A stretch of DNA of 20,676 bases from JAZDHV01 sp043810355 (GCA_043810355.1 JBDROB010000077.1:1-20676); one strand, 5' to 3'; positions 7,268 through 15,830 are shown, counted from the first letter of the stretch. Program-made: numbers and translations. Notes: generated by a model from the letters alone, not told the origin.

Positions 7268-8992
7268 ATGAAAATTATCCTAAAAATTAAAAGTTTATTC
7301 AAAAAAAAATCAACTTACATACTCCTGTTGATCTTGCTATTTGCTTTTCTCATAAGATTTCATGGCATTGATTATGGCCTTCCATATTTATATTGGGGTG
7401 ATGAAGCGACTTCTGTGTATAGGGCTTTGAAGATGGGCACAGGCGACCTCAATCCTCATTGGTTTTATTGGCCTGCCACCCCTCAGATAACTTTCATGTT
7501 CATCATTTATGGATTGCTTTTTGTATTTGGATATGTTTTTGGCATATATAAATCTCCCACAGATTTTATTTTCAAATTTCTTGAAGACCCGTCTGTATGG
7601 TATCTGATAGGGAGATTTATCATGGTATTAGTGGCACTGGCTACAATTTATCTGGTTTATTTTTTGGGAAAAAAGATATACAATAGGGATATTGGTCTTA
7701 TGGCTGCATTATTCTTGTCAGTCAGTTTTATTCATGTTAAATTATCTCATATGCTCAAGCCAGACATTTCTGTGACTTTTTTTATTCTGTTGTCAGTTTA
7801 TTTTTGTTATAGGATTTATCAGACAGGAAAAATCAGATATTATCTATTGAGCGGTTTTTTCACAGGTGTTGCAATATCTTTTATGTATAGTGGAATCTTT
7901 TTGGTTATAACAATCTTTGTTGCCCATTTATTGTACTGTAAAAGGAATAATATTCCTTTTTTTGAGATTTTTCTTAACAAAAAGATTATCCTATGTTATA
8001 TTTATATGATTTTGGCATATGTCATTATGGTTCCTTGGATAATTTTTTCTTTTCAAGAGGTTATGTCAGATTTCTTGTTTGTCACAAGCAGTGTCGTTAA
8101 AAGTAATGCATTGAATGCCTACCTTTGGCATATGGAATCTGGCTGGCTTTACATAATCAATCTTATTTTTAATGAAGGTTTTGGGATTATTTTGACAACT
8201 GTTGCATCAGTCGGTATTTTATTTGCATTATACAAAAGAAGTTCTAAAGAAATCTTATTGATCAGTTATCCCTTGACTATGTTTATTGTTTTTGGTTTTC
8301 TAAGCGAGATTACTGTAAGGAATGTTCTTCCTATAATCCCTTTTTTAGCGATTTTTGCAGCATTGTTGATATATAATATTATCAGGCCTCTAGTAGGTAG
8401 CAAAACAATGCTTGCTGCTTCATTGATAGTAGTCTCTTTGATTCTCATAATACCTCCTGCTTATGATGTGATCAAATTCAATTCTATTCTCACTCAAAAA
8501 GATACTAGGACATTGTCAAAAGAATGGATTGAATCAAACATCCCTTTTAATTCAAAGATTGCTTGCGAAGGTTATCCAAACCTATGCCCTCCTCTGATAA
8601 GGAATAAGGACAGCTCTTTGAATGAAGGCTTTCCTCAGATGGAGTTTAACCTGGATAGTGAGGGAATTAGCACATATACCAATTTGCTTGAAGCAAAGGA
8701 ATATCCTAAAAATGTTTATTATGTGACTCTTGTCTGGAAAGACAACAAAGACCCTTTAGTAAGAATAGAAGAGGAAAATATTGAATATGTTGCTGTAACA
8801 AGCTTGCGCTACCAGGGTGTCTTCTCAGATGTTGCATTAAGGGATGACCCTGATCTTGCATTGTCTGCAAGGGCCTTTTACAATCATCTGGAATCTGACC
8901 ATCAATTATTGAAGACATTCTCTCCGAACAACCAAGACACTTATGGCCCTGAGATAAAGATATATAAAATAATAAATAAAGGGGAAGAATAA
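7268..8992 (+). CDS. GT39/GT83-like polytopic glycosyltransferase (ArnT/PMT type)
   Basis: A 574-residue GT-C enzyme. After a basic N-terminus and the first helix, the first exterior loop carries the acidic motif YWGDEATS (about 43-50) expected to bind the lipid-phosphate sugar donor. About ten further hydrophobic segments run to about residue 400. The tail of about 170 residues looks extracytoplasmic, opening with KDTRTLSKEWIESNIP, a block seen in lipid-carrier-dependent transferases. It should transfer a sugar from a polyprenyl-phosphate carrier to a glycan, lipid or protein outside the cell. ArnT (aminoarabinose to lipid A) and PMT belong to this superfamily. It follows the transporter operon by 88 bp and probably has its own promoter. 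Confidence 0.85.
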   Translation: MKIILKIKSLFKKKSTYILLLILLFAFLIRFHGIDYGLPYLYWGDEATSVYRALKMGTGDLNPHWFYWPATPQITFMFIIYGLLFVFGYVFGIYKSPTDFIFKFLEDPSVWYLIGRFIMVLVALATIYLVYFLGKKIYNRDIGLMAALFLSVSFIHVKLSHMLKPDISVTFFILLSVYFCYRIYQTGKIRYYLLSGFFTGVAISFMYSGIFLVITIFVAHLLYCKRNNIPFFEIFLNKKIILCYIYMILAYVIMVPWIIFSFQEVMSDFLFVTSSVVKSNALNAYLWHMESGWLYIINLIFNEGFGIILTTVASVGILFALYKRSSKEILLISYPLTMFIVFGFLSEITVRNVLPIIPFLAIFAALLIYNIIRPLVGSKTMLAASLIVVSLILIIPPAYDVIKFNSILTQKDTRTLSKEWIESNIPFNSKIACEGYPNLCPPLIRNKDSSLNEGFPQMEFNLDSEGISTYTNLLEAKEYPKNVYYVTLVWKDNKDPLVRIEEENIEYVAVTSLRYQGVFSDVALRDDPDLALSARAFYNHLESDHQLLKTFSPNNQDTYGPEIKIYKIINKGEE

Positions 8993-9078
8993 TAAGAATT
9001 AGATTAATATAGAAGAATTTAGAAGATAATTAATAATTTATTCTTAAAAACTCGAATATATATTTAATTATATAAGAA

Positions 9079-10560
9079 TCAATTACCCTTATTATAAAAC
9101 TTAAAGAACCATTTCTGAAATGTCAGCTCAATAGGGAATATGCTTATATGATGCTTGAATCTGAGCTTTGCTATTGGCCTGTAAAATCTTGATGCAAACC
9201 TGACAAACCTGATCAGAGGATCATTTGATACCATATGCTGCCCTACTTTTTTGTCTATGAAAAATGATGTTAGCACTAATACCTCAAGCAGCCTCCTCCT
9301 TTTCTTTGTTATCCATGGATTGATTTTTAGCCATCCTTCAAAGTCAAAATTTGCCCAGTCCTCTAGTTTTTGTGGAGGCTTGAATCCGTTTTCTATAGCC
9401 ATTTCATACATCTCTGTGCCAGGATATGGAGTGAATATGCCAAAAAATATTGAGATTGCTTTTGGATTCTCTTTGAGAAGCTTCTCAAGCAACCTTGTTG
9501 TTGCATATATGTCTTCCTCAGTTTCTGTCGGAATCCCAAGCATGAAATTATATACTGGATAAAGGTCATAATCCCTGAGCTTTCTGTTGACTTTGATTGT
9601 CATATCAGCTCTGATGTCTTTCTTCATAATCTTCAATATCCTTTCACTGCCAGACTCTGCTCCAATATGCAGGTTTTTTATCCCGCATTTCTCAAGTAAT
9701 CTCAGGAATTCATCATCCATCCTGCTGATCTCATCAACCCTCAATCCTCTGAGGGAAATTTTGAGATTAGGTGCAGCCTCATGGACAGCTTTTAATATTT
9801 TTTTTTCTCTGTCAAAGTCTACAAAAAAATTGTCATCTACAAAAAATAGTTCATCTGAATTATATGTTTTTATGAGATATTTAATTTCTTCAATAACTTT
9901 CTCAGCTGATTTTGGCTTCCACATTCTCTTGTAGAAAGCGCATGCATAGCAGAAAGTGCATTGCTGAGGGCATCCCCTGCTTGTTATGACAGAAATTATC
10001 CTATTTTCAAACCCCTTTCTTTTGTATTTGCTGAAATCAATAAGATGGTAAGGGAGCATTGGCAGCTCATTAAGATCAACCCTTTTCCTTTCTTTATTCT
10101 CAATGATCTTTCCATTTTTCTTGAACCAGATCCCTTCAACTTCTTCAAGTGGTTTATTGTCTTCCAAAGCCTTGACCAGTTCTTTGAATGTCACTTCCCC
10201 TTCTTTTATCAATATCATGTCAATATATTGGTTTTCTATAGTTTGTTTTGGCAATAGTGATGCATGGATTCCTCCCCACACAACTGGAACCTTGCTGTTT
10301 TCCTTTATCAGCTTTGATACATCTAGGGCATATTTTATTTGGTGTCCGGTCATCGATGATAGGGCAACGCAGATAGGATTGTCCTTTAACTCATTGAGGA
10401 GTTTCTTCTTCCATTCAGGCTCAACCCTCTGGTCTATTATCCTTACATCATAATCTTGATAGATTAGGGTGGCTGCGCATAACACACTGAGTGGCATCTC
10501 TGTCAGAAGCTGGTCATATTTCCCTGTTTTCGGATATACAATGATTACTTTTCTTTTCAT
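9079..10560 (-). CDS. B12-binding-domain radical SAM protein
   Basis: A protein of about 493 residues from ATG 10560; a TTG at 10602 would add 14 basic residues, but the TTTAAA box at 10576-10583 favours the shorter form. N-terminal region (about 1-140): Rossmann-like cobalamin-binding-type domain with PLSVLCAATL and VVWGGIHASLLP, but without an obvious DxHxxG His ligand. Core: radical SAM cluster site CPQQCTFC (Cys 197, 201, 204), the acidic block ELFFVDDNFF and the substrate-side IGAESGSERILK. A HpnP/BchE-like C-terminal region follows. Such enzymes methylate, rearrange or cyclise unreactive carbons, often in lipid or sugar pathways. The actual substrate is unknown. It faces the GT39 gene tail to tail and lies downstream of a NodB deacetylase on the same strand. 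Confidence 0.87.
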   Translation of the reverse strand: MKRKVIIVYPKTGKYDQLLTEMPLSVLCAATLIYQDYDVRIIDQRVEPEWKKKLLNELKDNPICVALSSMTGHQIKYALDVSKLIKENSKVPVVWGGIHASLLPKQTIENQYIDMILIKEGEVTFKELVKALEDNKPLEEVEGIWFKKNGKIIENKERKRVDLNELPMLPYHLIDFSKYKRKGFENRIISVITSRGCPQQCTFCYACAFYKRMWKPKSAEKVIEEIKYLIKTYNSDELFFVDDNFFVDFDREKKILKAVHEAAPNLKISLRGLRVDEISRMDDEFLRLLEKCGIKNLHIGAESGSERILKIMKKDIRADMTIKVNRKLRDYDLYPVYNFMLGIPTETEEDIYATTRLLEKLLKENPKAISIFFGIFTPYPGTEMYEMAIENGFKPPQKLEDWANFDFEGWLKINPWITKKRRRLLEVLVLTSFFIDKKVGQHMVSNDPLIRFVRFASRFYRPIAKLRFKHHISIFPIELTFQKWFFKFYNKGN

Positions 10561-10747
10561 TTTTCTTTTTTGTCTTTTTAAATGAAATTTTTTTCTTTCC
10601 AATTATTCATTTATTATTGAAAATTCAATGGCATCTAATCCCGAATTCAAGCGTCTCTAGAATCAATTGAATTCGTTCCTTATTCTTTTCTAACCTTTTT
10701 TTATCATTCTTTTATGATTTTTTCTCAATTTCTTCCAATATTCCTAT
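10561..10747 (-). promoter_or_regulatory. Spacer with radical-SAM promoter and a 9-bp inverted repeat
   Basis: On the minus strand the TTTAAA core at about 10577-10582 lies about 20 nt before ATG 10560. About 60 bp further upstream, CGAATTCAA (10642-10650) and TTGAATTCG (10667-10675) form a perfect 9-bp inverted repeat around 16 nt containing AATCAA. The same layout occurs before the formyltransferase gene. TTGAAAATTCAA at about 10617-10628 is a smaller palindrome. No gene is seen here. Confidence 0.45.
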
Positions 10748-11572
10748 TTATTCTAATGTCTTGCAATATTCTTGCATAGTTAAAAACCTAGACCTCTTTT
10801 TCAGAAATAATAGAGTTTGATTTATAACTTTTTCTCTTCTCTTTAATTGCCTCATGAATATTGCTTTGCTTGGAACATCCACAAGATCTCTTGTATGGAA
10901 ATGAAGCACTAATGGTCTTTTCTGTGCAAATACTATTTTTGAAAGTATCATTAGGTAATTAATTCCAAAATTACAAAGTACAGTTCCATTTAAAGAAAAA
11001 GGCCCTACAGAGCTTATTGGCACTTCCCATATTTTCCTGTTGCCTTTTTTCCTATAATCTTTTCCAGGATGATAAGGCTTTCTTTTGAGGAAAAGGTCTG
11101 ATATTGGGAATATGCCAGGATAATAGAATGGCAAGACAGAACTGTCATATGTATAGTTTCTTTTGTCAAGGATGTCAAGTATTTCTGAATCAAACTTGTT
11201 GAAAGGGCTCCTGTAGCCAGTCATCCTAATCTTAAGTTTGTCCCACACAATCTTCTCAACTCTCTCAATTTCAGTTTCCTTTGATTTATAATCAAGCTTA
11301 TCCATATGTGTTGGATGGGAATATGAATGATTTGCTATCTCATGCCCTTTTTCCTTTATCATATTATGCAGTTCAGGGAATTTCTCAACATTTTTCCCTA
11401 CCACAAAAAGTGTTGCTTTGATATCATTCTTTTCAAGAAGATCAAGCATTTTTGGAATTCCTTCTACTAATGCTTTATCATCCTCATCTATCTCTGAGGT
11501 TTCTACACCAAAGGAATTCTCTTTTACCCACATTCCATCCACATCAAATGTGACAATAGTGATGTTTTCCAT
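10748..11572 (-). CDS. NodB-type polysaccharide deacetylase (CE4/ArnD-like), copy 1
   Basis: A 274-residue NodB-homology enzyme with no signal peptide, so likely cytoplasmic. Metal and catalytic motifs are intact: FDVDG (D10, D12), HSYSH (H82, H86), YRSPF (R121), and a C-terminal LHFHT with the catalytic His. CE4 enzymes remove N- or O-acyl groups from sugars using a divalent metal; ArnD, of this family, deformylates a lipid-linked 4-formamido sugar (family knowledge). The cytoplasmic type fits action on a lipid-linked precursor rather than on secreted polymer. The start is supported by TTTTTAAAT at 11597-11605, about 25-30 nt upstream (leaderless). It is divergent from glyA across the structured insertion. 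Confidence 0.88.
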   Translation of the reverse strand: MENITIVTFDVDGMWVKENSFGVETSEIDEDDKALVEGIPKMLDLLEKNDIKATLFVVGKNVEKFPELHNMIKEKGHEIANHSYSHPTHMDKLDYKSKETEIERVEKIVWDKLKIRMTGYRSPFNKFDSEILDILDKRNYTYDSSVLPFYYPGIFPISDLFLKRKPYHPGKDYRKKGNRKIWEVPISSVGPFSLNGTVLCNFGINYLMILSKIVFAQKRPLVLHFHTRDLVDVPSKAIFMRQLKRREKVINQTLLFLKKRSRFLTMQEYCKTLE

Positions 11573-11596
11573 TAAAAAAGCAATATTAACATCATT

Positions 11597-11605
11597 TTTA
11601 AATCT
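11597..11605 (-). promoter_or_regulatory. TATA box of deacetylase copy 1
   Basis: TTTTTAAAT (reads ATTTAAAAA on the minus strand) is centred about 29 nt before the ATG at 11572, a near-leaderless arrangement. The structured insertion begins only about 12 bp upstream of this box, so upstream control sites may have been displaced. Confidence 0.45.
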
Positions 11606-11616
11606 TATTGTTTTTC

Positions 11617-11762
11617 AGGCTCTGTCGCAAAAAAGTCCGTCCATGCCATTATTGTCATTATTGTCTATGACAATAATGACATGGCTGGACGTAGCTAACT
11701 GGGTTCCTTTGCCTTTAGGCTTGGGTTCCAGTCAGCGAAGTAGGACTTTTGGGACAGAGCTT
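11617..11762. mobile_element. MITE-like element with IS6-type terminal inverted repeats and cloverleaf structure
   Basis: The outer inverted repeats are GCTCTGTCGCAAAAAAGTCC (11619-11638) and its partner GGACTTTTGGGACAGAGC (11743-11760), matching except for one base and a 2-bp gap. The GGCTCTGTCGCAAA end resembles the termini of IS6-family elements. Inside are two hairpins: a perfect 13-bp stem TGTCATTATTGTC / GACAATAATGACA with loop TAT (11653-11681), extended outward by GCCA/TGGC and CGTCCA/TGGACG; and a weaker one, ACTGG...CCAGT with GCC-TTTA-GGC at the tip (11699-11732). No ORF. Flanks TTGTTTTT (11608-11615) and TTGTTTTA (11761-11768) match 7 of 8 but are offset by 3 bp on the left, so a target duplication is not certain. 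A structured RNA is the alternative. Confidence 0.6.
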
Positions 11763-11788
11763 GTTTTATACACTTTAGTTGCGATACC

Positions 11789-11826
11789 TTTATAAGAAAT
11801 AATAATATACTCAACATAAGGGGGAG
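11789..11826 (+). promoter_or_regulatory. glyA promoter and leader
   Basis: TTTATAAG (11789-11796) predicts a transcript starting near 11816-11820. The leader then has AAGGGGGAGA (about 11818-11827), a strong purine-rich Shine-Dalgarno-like site, but 18 nt before the GTG start, which is unusually far. A 6-codon ATG frame at 11841-11861 overlaps the start. Confidence 0.4.
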
Positions 11827-11844
11827 ATCAATATTTTAAAATGG

Positions 11845-13095
11845 GTGAAAAATTTATTTGAAAAAAGGGATTCAGCAGTCTTTGACCTGATTGAAAAAGA
11901 GCATGATAGGCAAAGGACTAAACTTAATATGATTCCTTCTGAAAATTTCTGCCCAAGACAGGTCAGGGAAGCCTCAGCTTCAGTTCTCATGAACAAGTAT
12001 TCAGAAGGTTACCCTAATAAGAGATATTATCAGGGTAATGAATTTATTGACAAAATTGAGACACTTGCTATTGAAAGGGCAAAAAAGCTTTTTAATGCAG
12101 AGCATGCTAATGTCCAGCCTTGGTCAGGCTCAATTGCCAATATGGCTGTTTATCATGCTCTTTTAGAGCCAGGAGATAAGTTGATGGCAATGAACCTTAG
12201 CCATGGAGGCCATCTGACCCATGGGTCTCCTGTCAATTTCTCAGGTGCATTTTACAAGATATCAGATTATGGTGTTGATAAGGATACAGAAATGTTGGAT
12301 ATGGATAAAGTGAGGAAAATAGCTGAAAAAGAAAAACCAAAAATTCTTCTTAGCGGATTTACAGCATATCCTAGAACAATTGATTTCAATGAATTTCATG
12401 ATATTGCCCATTCAGTTGGAGCTGTTAGTTTTGCTGATATATCTCATATTGCTGGATTGATTGTTGGCAATGTCCATCCATCCCCTCTTCCAAAGACTGA
12501 TATTGTTATGACCACTACCCATAAGACATTGCAGGGTCCAAGAGGTGCGATAATACTCACAAATAACAAATTTGCTGAGAGGATTGACAAGGCTGTCTTT
12601 CCAGGATTACAGGGTGGTCCTCATGAGAATATTATTGCTGCAAAAGCAGTATGCTTTGATCTTGCAATGAGACCTGAATTTCATGGATATGCATCCCAGA
12701 TCGTAAAGAATGCAAAATCTTTAGCATCATCTTTGATGGAAAATGGGATCAAGCTGGTCTCAAACGGAACAGACAACCATCTTTTGCTGATAGATCTCCT
12801 TAAGACAAAAAGCATAGAAAAGCCAGGTTTGGGAAGGCAAGGGGCAATAGCGCTTGAACACGCAGGCATTGTTACAAATGCAAATACAATACCATTTGAC
12901 CCTTCTACTCCATTTAATCCTTCTGGAATAAGGATTGGCACACCTATTTTAACAGCTCGAGGTATGAAAGGGCAAGAGATGAAGATCATAGGGGAATACA
13001 TTTCAAAGATATTATTAGATATGTCAGATGAAAATCTTAAGAAAAAGATCAGGCAGGATGTTCTTGAACTTTGTGAAGAGTTTCCCCTTAGATAA
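11845..13095 (+). CDS. glyA: Serine hydroxymethyltransferase
   Basis: A full-length SHMT (416 residues): serine plus tetrahydrofolate gives glycine plus 5,10-methylene-THF, PLP-dependent. Seen: YSEGYPNKRYY (52-62, substrate/folate side), WSGSIAN (93-99), the PLP-site run FADISHIAGL (196-205) with Asp and His, and the Schiff-base lysine in TTTHKTLQGPRG (K227). The start is the GTG at 11845; no ATG fits this frame upstream. folC follows after 3 nt, so serine-derived one-carbon units and folate polyglutamylation are co-expressed. Archaeal SHMTs may use folate or methanopterin; the folC/folD/cyclo-ligase neighbours point to folate. Confidence 0.95.
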   Translation: MKNLFEKRDSAVFDLIEKEHDRQRTKLNMIPSENFCPRQVREASASVLMNKYSEGYPNKRYYQGNEFIDKIETLAIERAKKLFNAEHANVQPWSGSIANMAVYHALLEPGDKLMAMNLSHGGHLTHGSPVNFSGAFYKISDYGVDKDTEMLDMDKVRKIAEKEKPKILLSGFTAYPRTIDFNEFHDIAHSVGAVSFADISHIAGLIVGNVHPSPLPKTDIVMTTTHKTLQGPRGAIILTNNKFAERIDKAVFPGLQGGPHENIIAAKAVCFDLAMRPEFHGYASQIVKNAKSLASSLMENGIKLVSNGTDNHLLLIDLLKTKSIEKPGLGRQGAIALEHAGIVTNANTIPFDPSTPFNPSGIRIGTPILTARGMKGQEMKIIGEYISKILLDMSDENLKKKIRQDVLELCEEFPLR

Positions 13096-13098
13096 AAA

Positions 13099-14262
13099 AT
13101 GGAGGCCATTAATTTCTTACAAAACAAAAAAGAGATTGTAAAAGATTTTAATCTTGATAATATCAAAAGAATCCTTCCATATCTGGAAAACCCTCAAGAT
13201 AAACTAAAATGCATCCATGTTGCTGGAACAAATGGAAAAGGTTCTGTATGTGCTATGATAAACCAAGGCCTGATAGATGCTGGATTCAAGATTGGTCTTT
13301 ATACCTCTCCTCATTTGAATAATATTAATGAAAGGATAAAGATAAACAATACAGACATCTCAGATTCTGAATTAAACAATATTCTCCAAAAAATAAAACA
13401 AAAGTCAGAATCAAATAACATTGTCTTGACATATTTTGAATATCTCACATTAGCTGCATTCATCTATTTCAAAAAGAACAATATCGACTTTGCTGTCTTA
13501 GAGACAGGTATGGGTGGGCGCCTTGATGCAACCAGTATCATTAATCCAGTTCTGGCAATCATCACAAGCATATCAATGGATCATGAGTATTTTCTTGGAT
13601 ATACTTTAGACAAGATTGCATCTGAGAAAGTGGCAATTGTCAAGCCCAATTCCACTGTTATTACAATAAAAGAAAATATGGAGATTGAATCATTCAACAA
13701 AGCATGCATTGAAAAGAATTCCAAAGTGATCATACCTGAGATTGAAGACATGGAAAACATAGAAATATCACTTAAAGGAGATTTTCAGAAACAAAACGCT
13801 TCTTTAGCAGTTGCTGCATTGAAAAGTCTGGGAATAAACACTAATACAATAAATTACGCATTAAAAAACACCAAGTGGCCGGGAAGATTTGAAATGATTA
13901 AACCCAATATTCTCTTAGACTCAGCCCATAATCCAGGAGGGATCAGAGCCCTAACATATTCAGTAAAAAAACTGAAATACAATAGTCTTATATTGGTTTT
14001 TGGCGTAATGAAAGACAAGGATATTGGGTCAATAGCTGAGGTTTTGGGACCTTTGACTGATAAGGTTGTTTTGACAAGACCAAATCAAGACAGGTCTGCT
14101 GATCCAAATGATTTATCAAGATTTTTCCAATCCCCTACAATCATGCCATCAGTAAAAGAAGCAGTTGAATATGCTCAAAACATAGCATCAGAACAAGATC
14201 TTATCCTTATCACAGGCTCAATCTTCACTGTTGCAGAAGCTCGCCATCTTTTCTTTCCATAG
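13099..14262 (+). CDS. folC: Folylpolyglutamate synthase (Mur-ligase family)
   Basis: A 387-residue Mur-ligase-type enzyme that adds glutamate to (dihydro/tetrahydro)folate with ATP. Seen: P-loop GTNGKGS (43-49), the folate-side TSPHL (69-73), LETGMGGRLDATSIINP (134-150), the metal/carbamate region around SMDHEYFLG (159-167) and the C-terminal-domain motif DSAHNPGG (274-281). It is somewhat shorter than the usual 420-440 residues of bacterial FolC. It is probably translated from the glyA transcript. A bifunctional dihydrofolate synthase role cannot be excluded. It ends in a short local duplication (14248-14285) that includes its stop codon. Confidence 0.93.
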   Translation: MEAINFLQNKKEIVKDFNLDNIKRILPYLENPQDKLKCIHVAGTNGKGSVCAMINQGLIDAGFKIGLYTSPHLNNINERIKINNTDISDSELNNILQKIKQKSESNNIVLTYFEYLTLAAFIYFKKNNIDFAVLETGMGGRLDATSIINPVLAIITSISMDHEYFLGYTLDKIASEKVAIVKPNSTVITIKENMEIESFNKACIEKNSKVIIPEIEDMENIEISLKGDFQKQNASLAVAALKSLGINTNTINYALKNTKWPGRFEMIKPNILLDSAHNPGGIRALTYSVKKLKYNSLILVFGVMKDKDIGSIAEVLGPLTDKVVLTRPNQDRSADPNDLSRFFQSPTIMPSVKEAVEYAQNIASEQDLILITGSIFTVAEARHLFFP

Positions 14263-14285
14263 CCCTTCCTTTTCTTTCCATAGCC
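14248..14285 (+). repeat. 17-bp direct repeat spanning the folC stop codon
   Basis: CTTTTCTTTCCATAGCC occurs at 14248-14264 and again at 14269-14285, with a 21-bp period. The first copy encodes the last FolC residues (LFFP) and its TAG; the second lies in the 25-bp gap before the yhhQ stop. It looks like a recent small tandem duplication. Confidence 0.75.
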
Positions 14286-14287
14286 AT

Positions 14288-14914
14288 TTATTCCTTCCTG
14301 AGCCACATAGTCCCTAGATACACAAAAGGTGTGTCTGCAAGTGCAAATCCTATCTTCAGCAGCCAATAAGGTATGATCAGGCTGATAATAAATCCAGCAT
14401 CAAATCCAGGATTTATATTGTAGAATGCAATGAACATGAATATTGTTGTGTCAATCAGCTGGCTCACAATAGTGGATGCATTATTCCTGAGCCAGAGATA
14501 TTTTCCTTTTGTCAACTTTTTCCAATAATGGAATGCCCATACATCATGGAATTGGCTGAATATGAATGCAATAATGCTTGCAAATGATATCCTTAAGCTG
14601 CTATTGAAAATTATTGCAAACGCCTCTTGATTGCCCCAAGTGGCATTTGGAGGAAGGATTATTGAGAAATATGTCATCACTAATGTTATTATCATTACAA
14701 AAAGGGCTATATAGACAAATGCTTTTGCTTTTTTCTTTCCATGGACCTCGCAGATTATATCAGTAACCAAGAACAGCACTGGGATGAAGAATATACCTAC
14801 AGAGACTCTAACTCCAAATAGTGTTGTTATCTTTGTGCCAAGAACATTTGCCAGTATCAATGATCCTACAAATAATCCGAGCAAAAGGTCTGTTTTAAGT
14901 TCAATAGTTTTCAT
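14288..14914 (-). CDS. yhhQ: Queuosine/archaeosine precursor transporter, VUT/YhhQ family
   Basis: A 208-residue polytopic membrane protein of the YhhQ (VUT, DUF165) family with about six hydrophobic segments. Seen: family-like ANVLGTKI (22-29), FIPVLFLVTDIICEVHGKKKA (42-62, with the conserved D-x-x-x-E-V-x-G), a FSQFHDVWAFHYWKK block (about 118-132), LWLRNNASTIVSQLIDTTIF (138-157) and a conserved C-terminal PFVYLGTMWL. In bacteria YhhQ imports preQ0/preQ1 for queuosine; in archaea the same substrate could feed archaeosine (inference). Shine-Dalgarno GGGGGA lies 5 nt before the ATG. It lies 65 bp downstream of folD on the same strand. Confidence 0.88.
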   Translation of the reverse strand: MKTIELKTDLLLGLFVGSLILANVLGTKITTLFGVRVSVGIFFIPVLFLVTDIICEVHGKKKAKAFVYIALFVMIITLVMTYFSIILPPNATWGNQEAFAIIFNSSLRISFASIIAFIFSQFHDVWAFHYWKKLTKGKYLWLRNNASTIVSQLIDTTIFMFIAFYNINPGFDAGFIISLIIPYWLLKIGFALADTPFVYLGTMWLRKE

Positions 14915-14979
14915 TCATTCCCCCAGAACATAAGTTTTGCTTTTCTTTTTTAAGCTTAATTGTATTCTAATTATATATT

Positions 14980-15810
14980 CTAATTATATGTTTCCTTTAA
15001 TCTAATCAGATTATCAATAAGCATGACAATTGTCATTGGCCCGACTCCTCCAGGTACAGGGGTTATATATGAGCATTTTTCCTTGACATCATCAAAATCG
15101 ACATCTCCTCTTACTTCATTGCCAACTTTATTTATCCCAATATCAACTATAACAGCTCCTTCTTTTGTCATATCTGCTTTGATCAGGCCAGGCACTCCTG
15201 CAGCACTTATCAAAATATCTGCTTTGATTGTATGTTCTTTCAGGTACTCTGTCCTTATATGGCAGATGTCAACTGTTGCTTCCCTGTTCAGCAGCATTAG
15301 TGAAAGTGGTTTTCCAACAGTATTCCCATACCCTATTATGCAAATATTTTTTCCTTTTACTTCAATTTTATACTCTTCAAGCAGCCTTATCACACCTTTT
15401 GGTGTTGCTGGAGCAATCTTTTCCTCATTCAACAATAACCTCGACAAGTGATATGTGCTCAATCCATCTGCATCCTTTTCTTTTCTAACACTGTCAAGCA
15501 CCTTTCTTGTATTTATATGGGAAGGAAGAGGCAGTTGTACTAGAATTCCTGTCACATTGGAATCATTATTCAGGCTCCTAATTGTTTCAATTACTTTCTC
15601 TTGCATTGCATTGCCATCAAGGCTGATTACATCGCATTGTATCCCTATTTCATTGCATTTCTTTTTTTTCATATTGACATAATAAGCAGAGGCAGGGTCA
15701 TAACCAACCATGATGACAGATAATTTGATATTTTCATTCAGATTATTGATCTCAGCCTTTAACTCTTCAGTTATCTTCTCACTCAGCTTTTTTCCATCTA
15801 GAATCTCCAT
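14980..15810 (-). CDS. folD: Methylene-THF dehydrogenase / methenyl-THF cyclohydrolase
   Basis: A 276-residue bifunctional FolD, converting 5,10-methylene-THF to 5,10-methenyl- and 10-formyl-THF with NAD(P). Seen: catalytic Tyr44/Lys48 in AYYVNMK, QLPLP (92-96), KDADG (112-116), PATPKGV (134-140; Ala where many members have Cys), the dinucleotide loop IIGYGNTVGKP (158-168) and TPVPGGVGPMT near the C-terminus. All catalytic landmarks are kept, so it should be active. The coenzyme preference cannot be read safely. Its ATG is about 27 nt from a TTTAAA box shared with the divergent cyclo-ligase gene. It links glyA output to the formyl donor used by the formyltransferase at 16543. Confidence 0.95.
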   Translation of the reverse strand: MEILDGKKLSEKITEELKAEINNLNENIKLSVIMVGYDPASAYYVNMKKKKCNEIGIQCDVISLDGNAMQEKVIETIRSLNNDSNVTGILVQLPLPSHINTRKVLDSVRKEKDADGLSTYHLSRLLLNEEKIAPATPKGVIRLLEEYKIEVKGKNICIIGYGNTVGKPLSLMLLNREATVDICHIRTEYLKEHTIKADILISAAGVPGLIKADMTKEGAVIVDIGINKVGNEVRGDVDFDDVKEKCSYITPVPGGVGPMTIVMLIDNLIRLKETYN

Positions 15811-15830
15811 ATTATCCAGTAACTTGGAAA

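Noticed and set aside
9251..10453. Plus-strand frames opposite the radical SAM gene
   Set aside because: They are antisense shadows, Ser/Phe-rich and without motifs, while the minus-strand protein is fully supported.
10561..10602. 14-residue N-terminal extension of the radical SAM protein from a TTG start
   Set aside because: It would cross the best TATA box and adds only a basic low-complexity run. ATG 10560 directly precedes the conserved beta strand.
11617..11762. CRISPR repeat or tRNA-like gene
   Set aside because: There is one copy only, no spacers, and no tRNA T-loop or CCA-type acceptor. The TIR ends fit a mobile element better.
14980..15810. NAD rather than NADP preference of FolD from the IIGYGNTVGKP loop
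   Set aside because: This loop varies even among NADP-dependent members, so coenzyme choice cannot be read from it without a structure.
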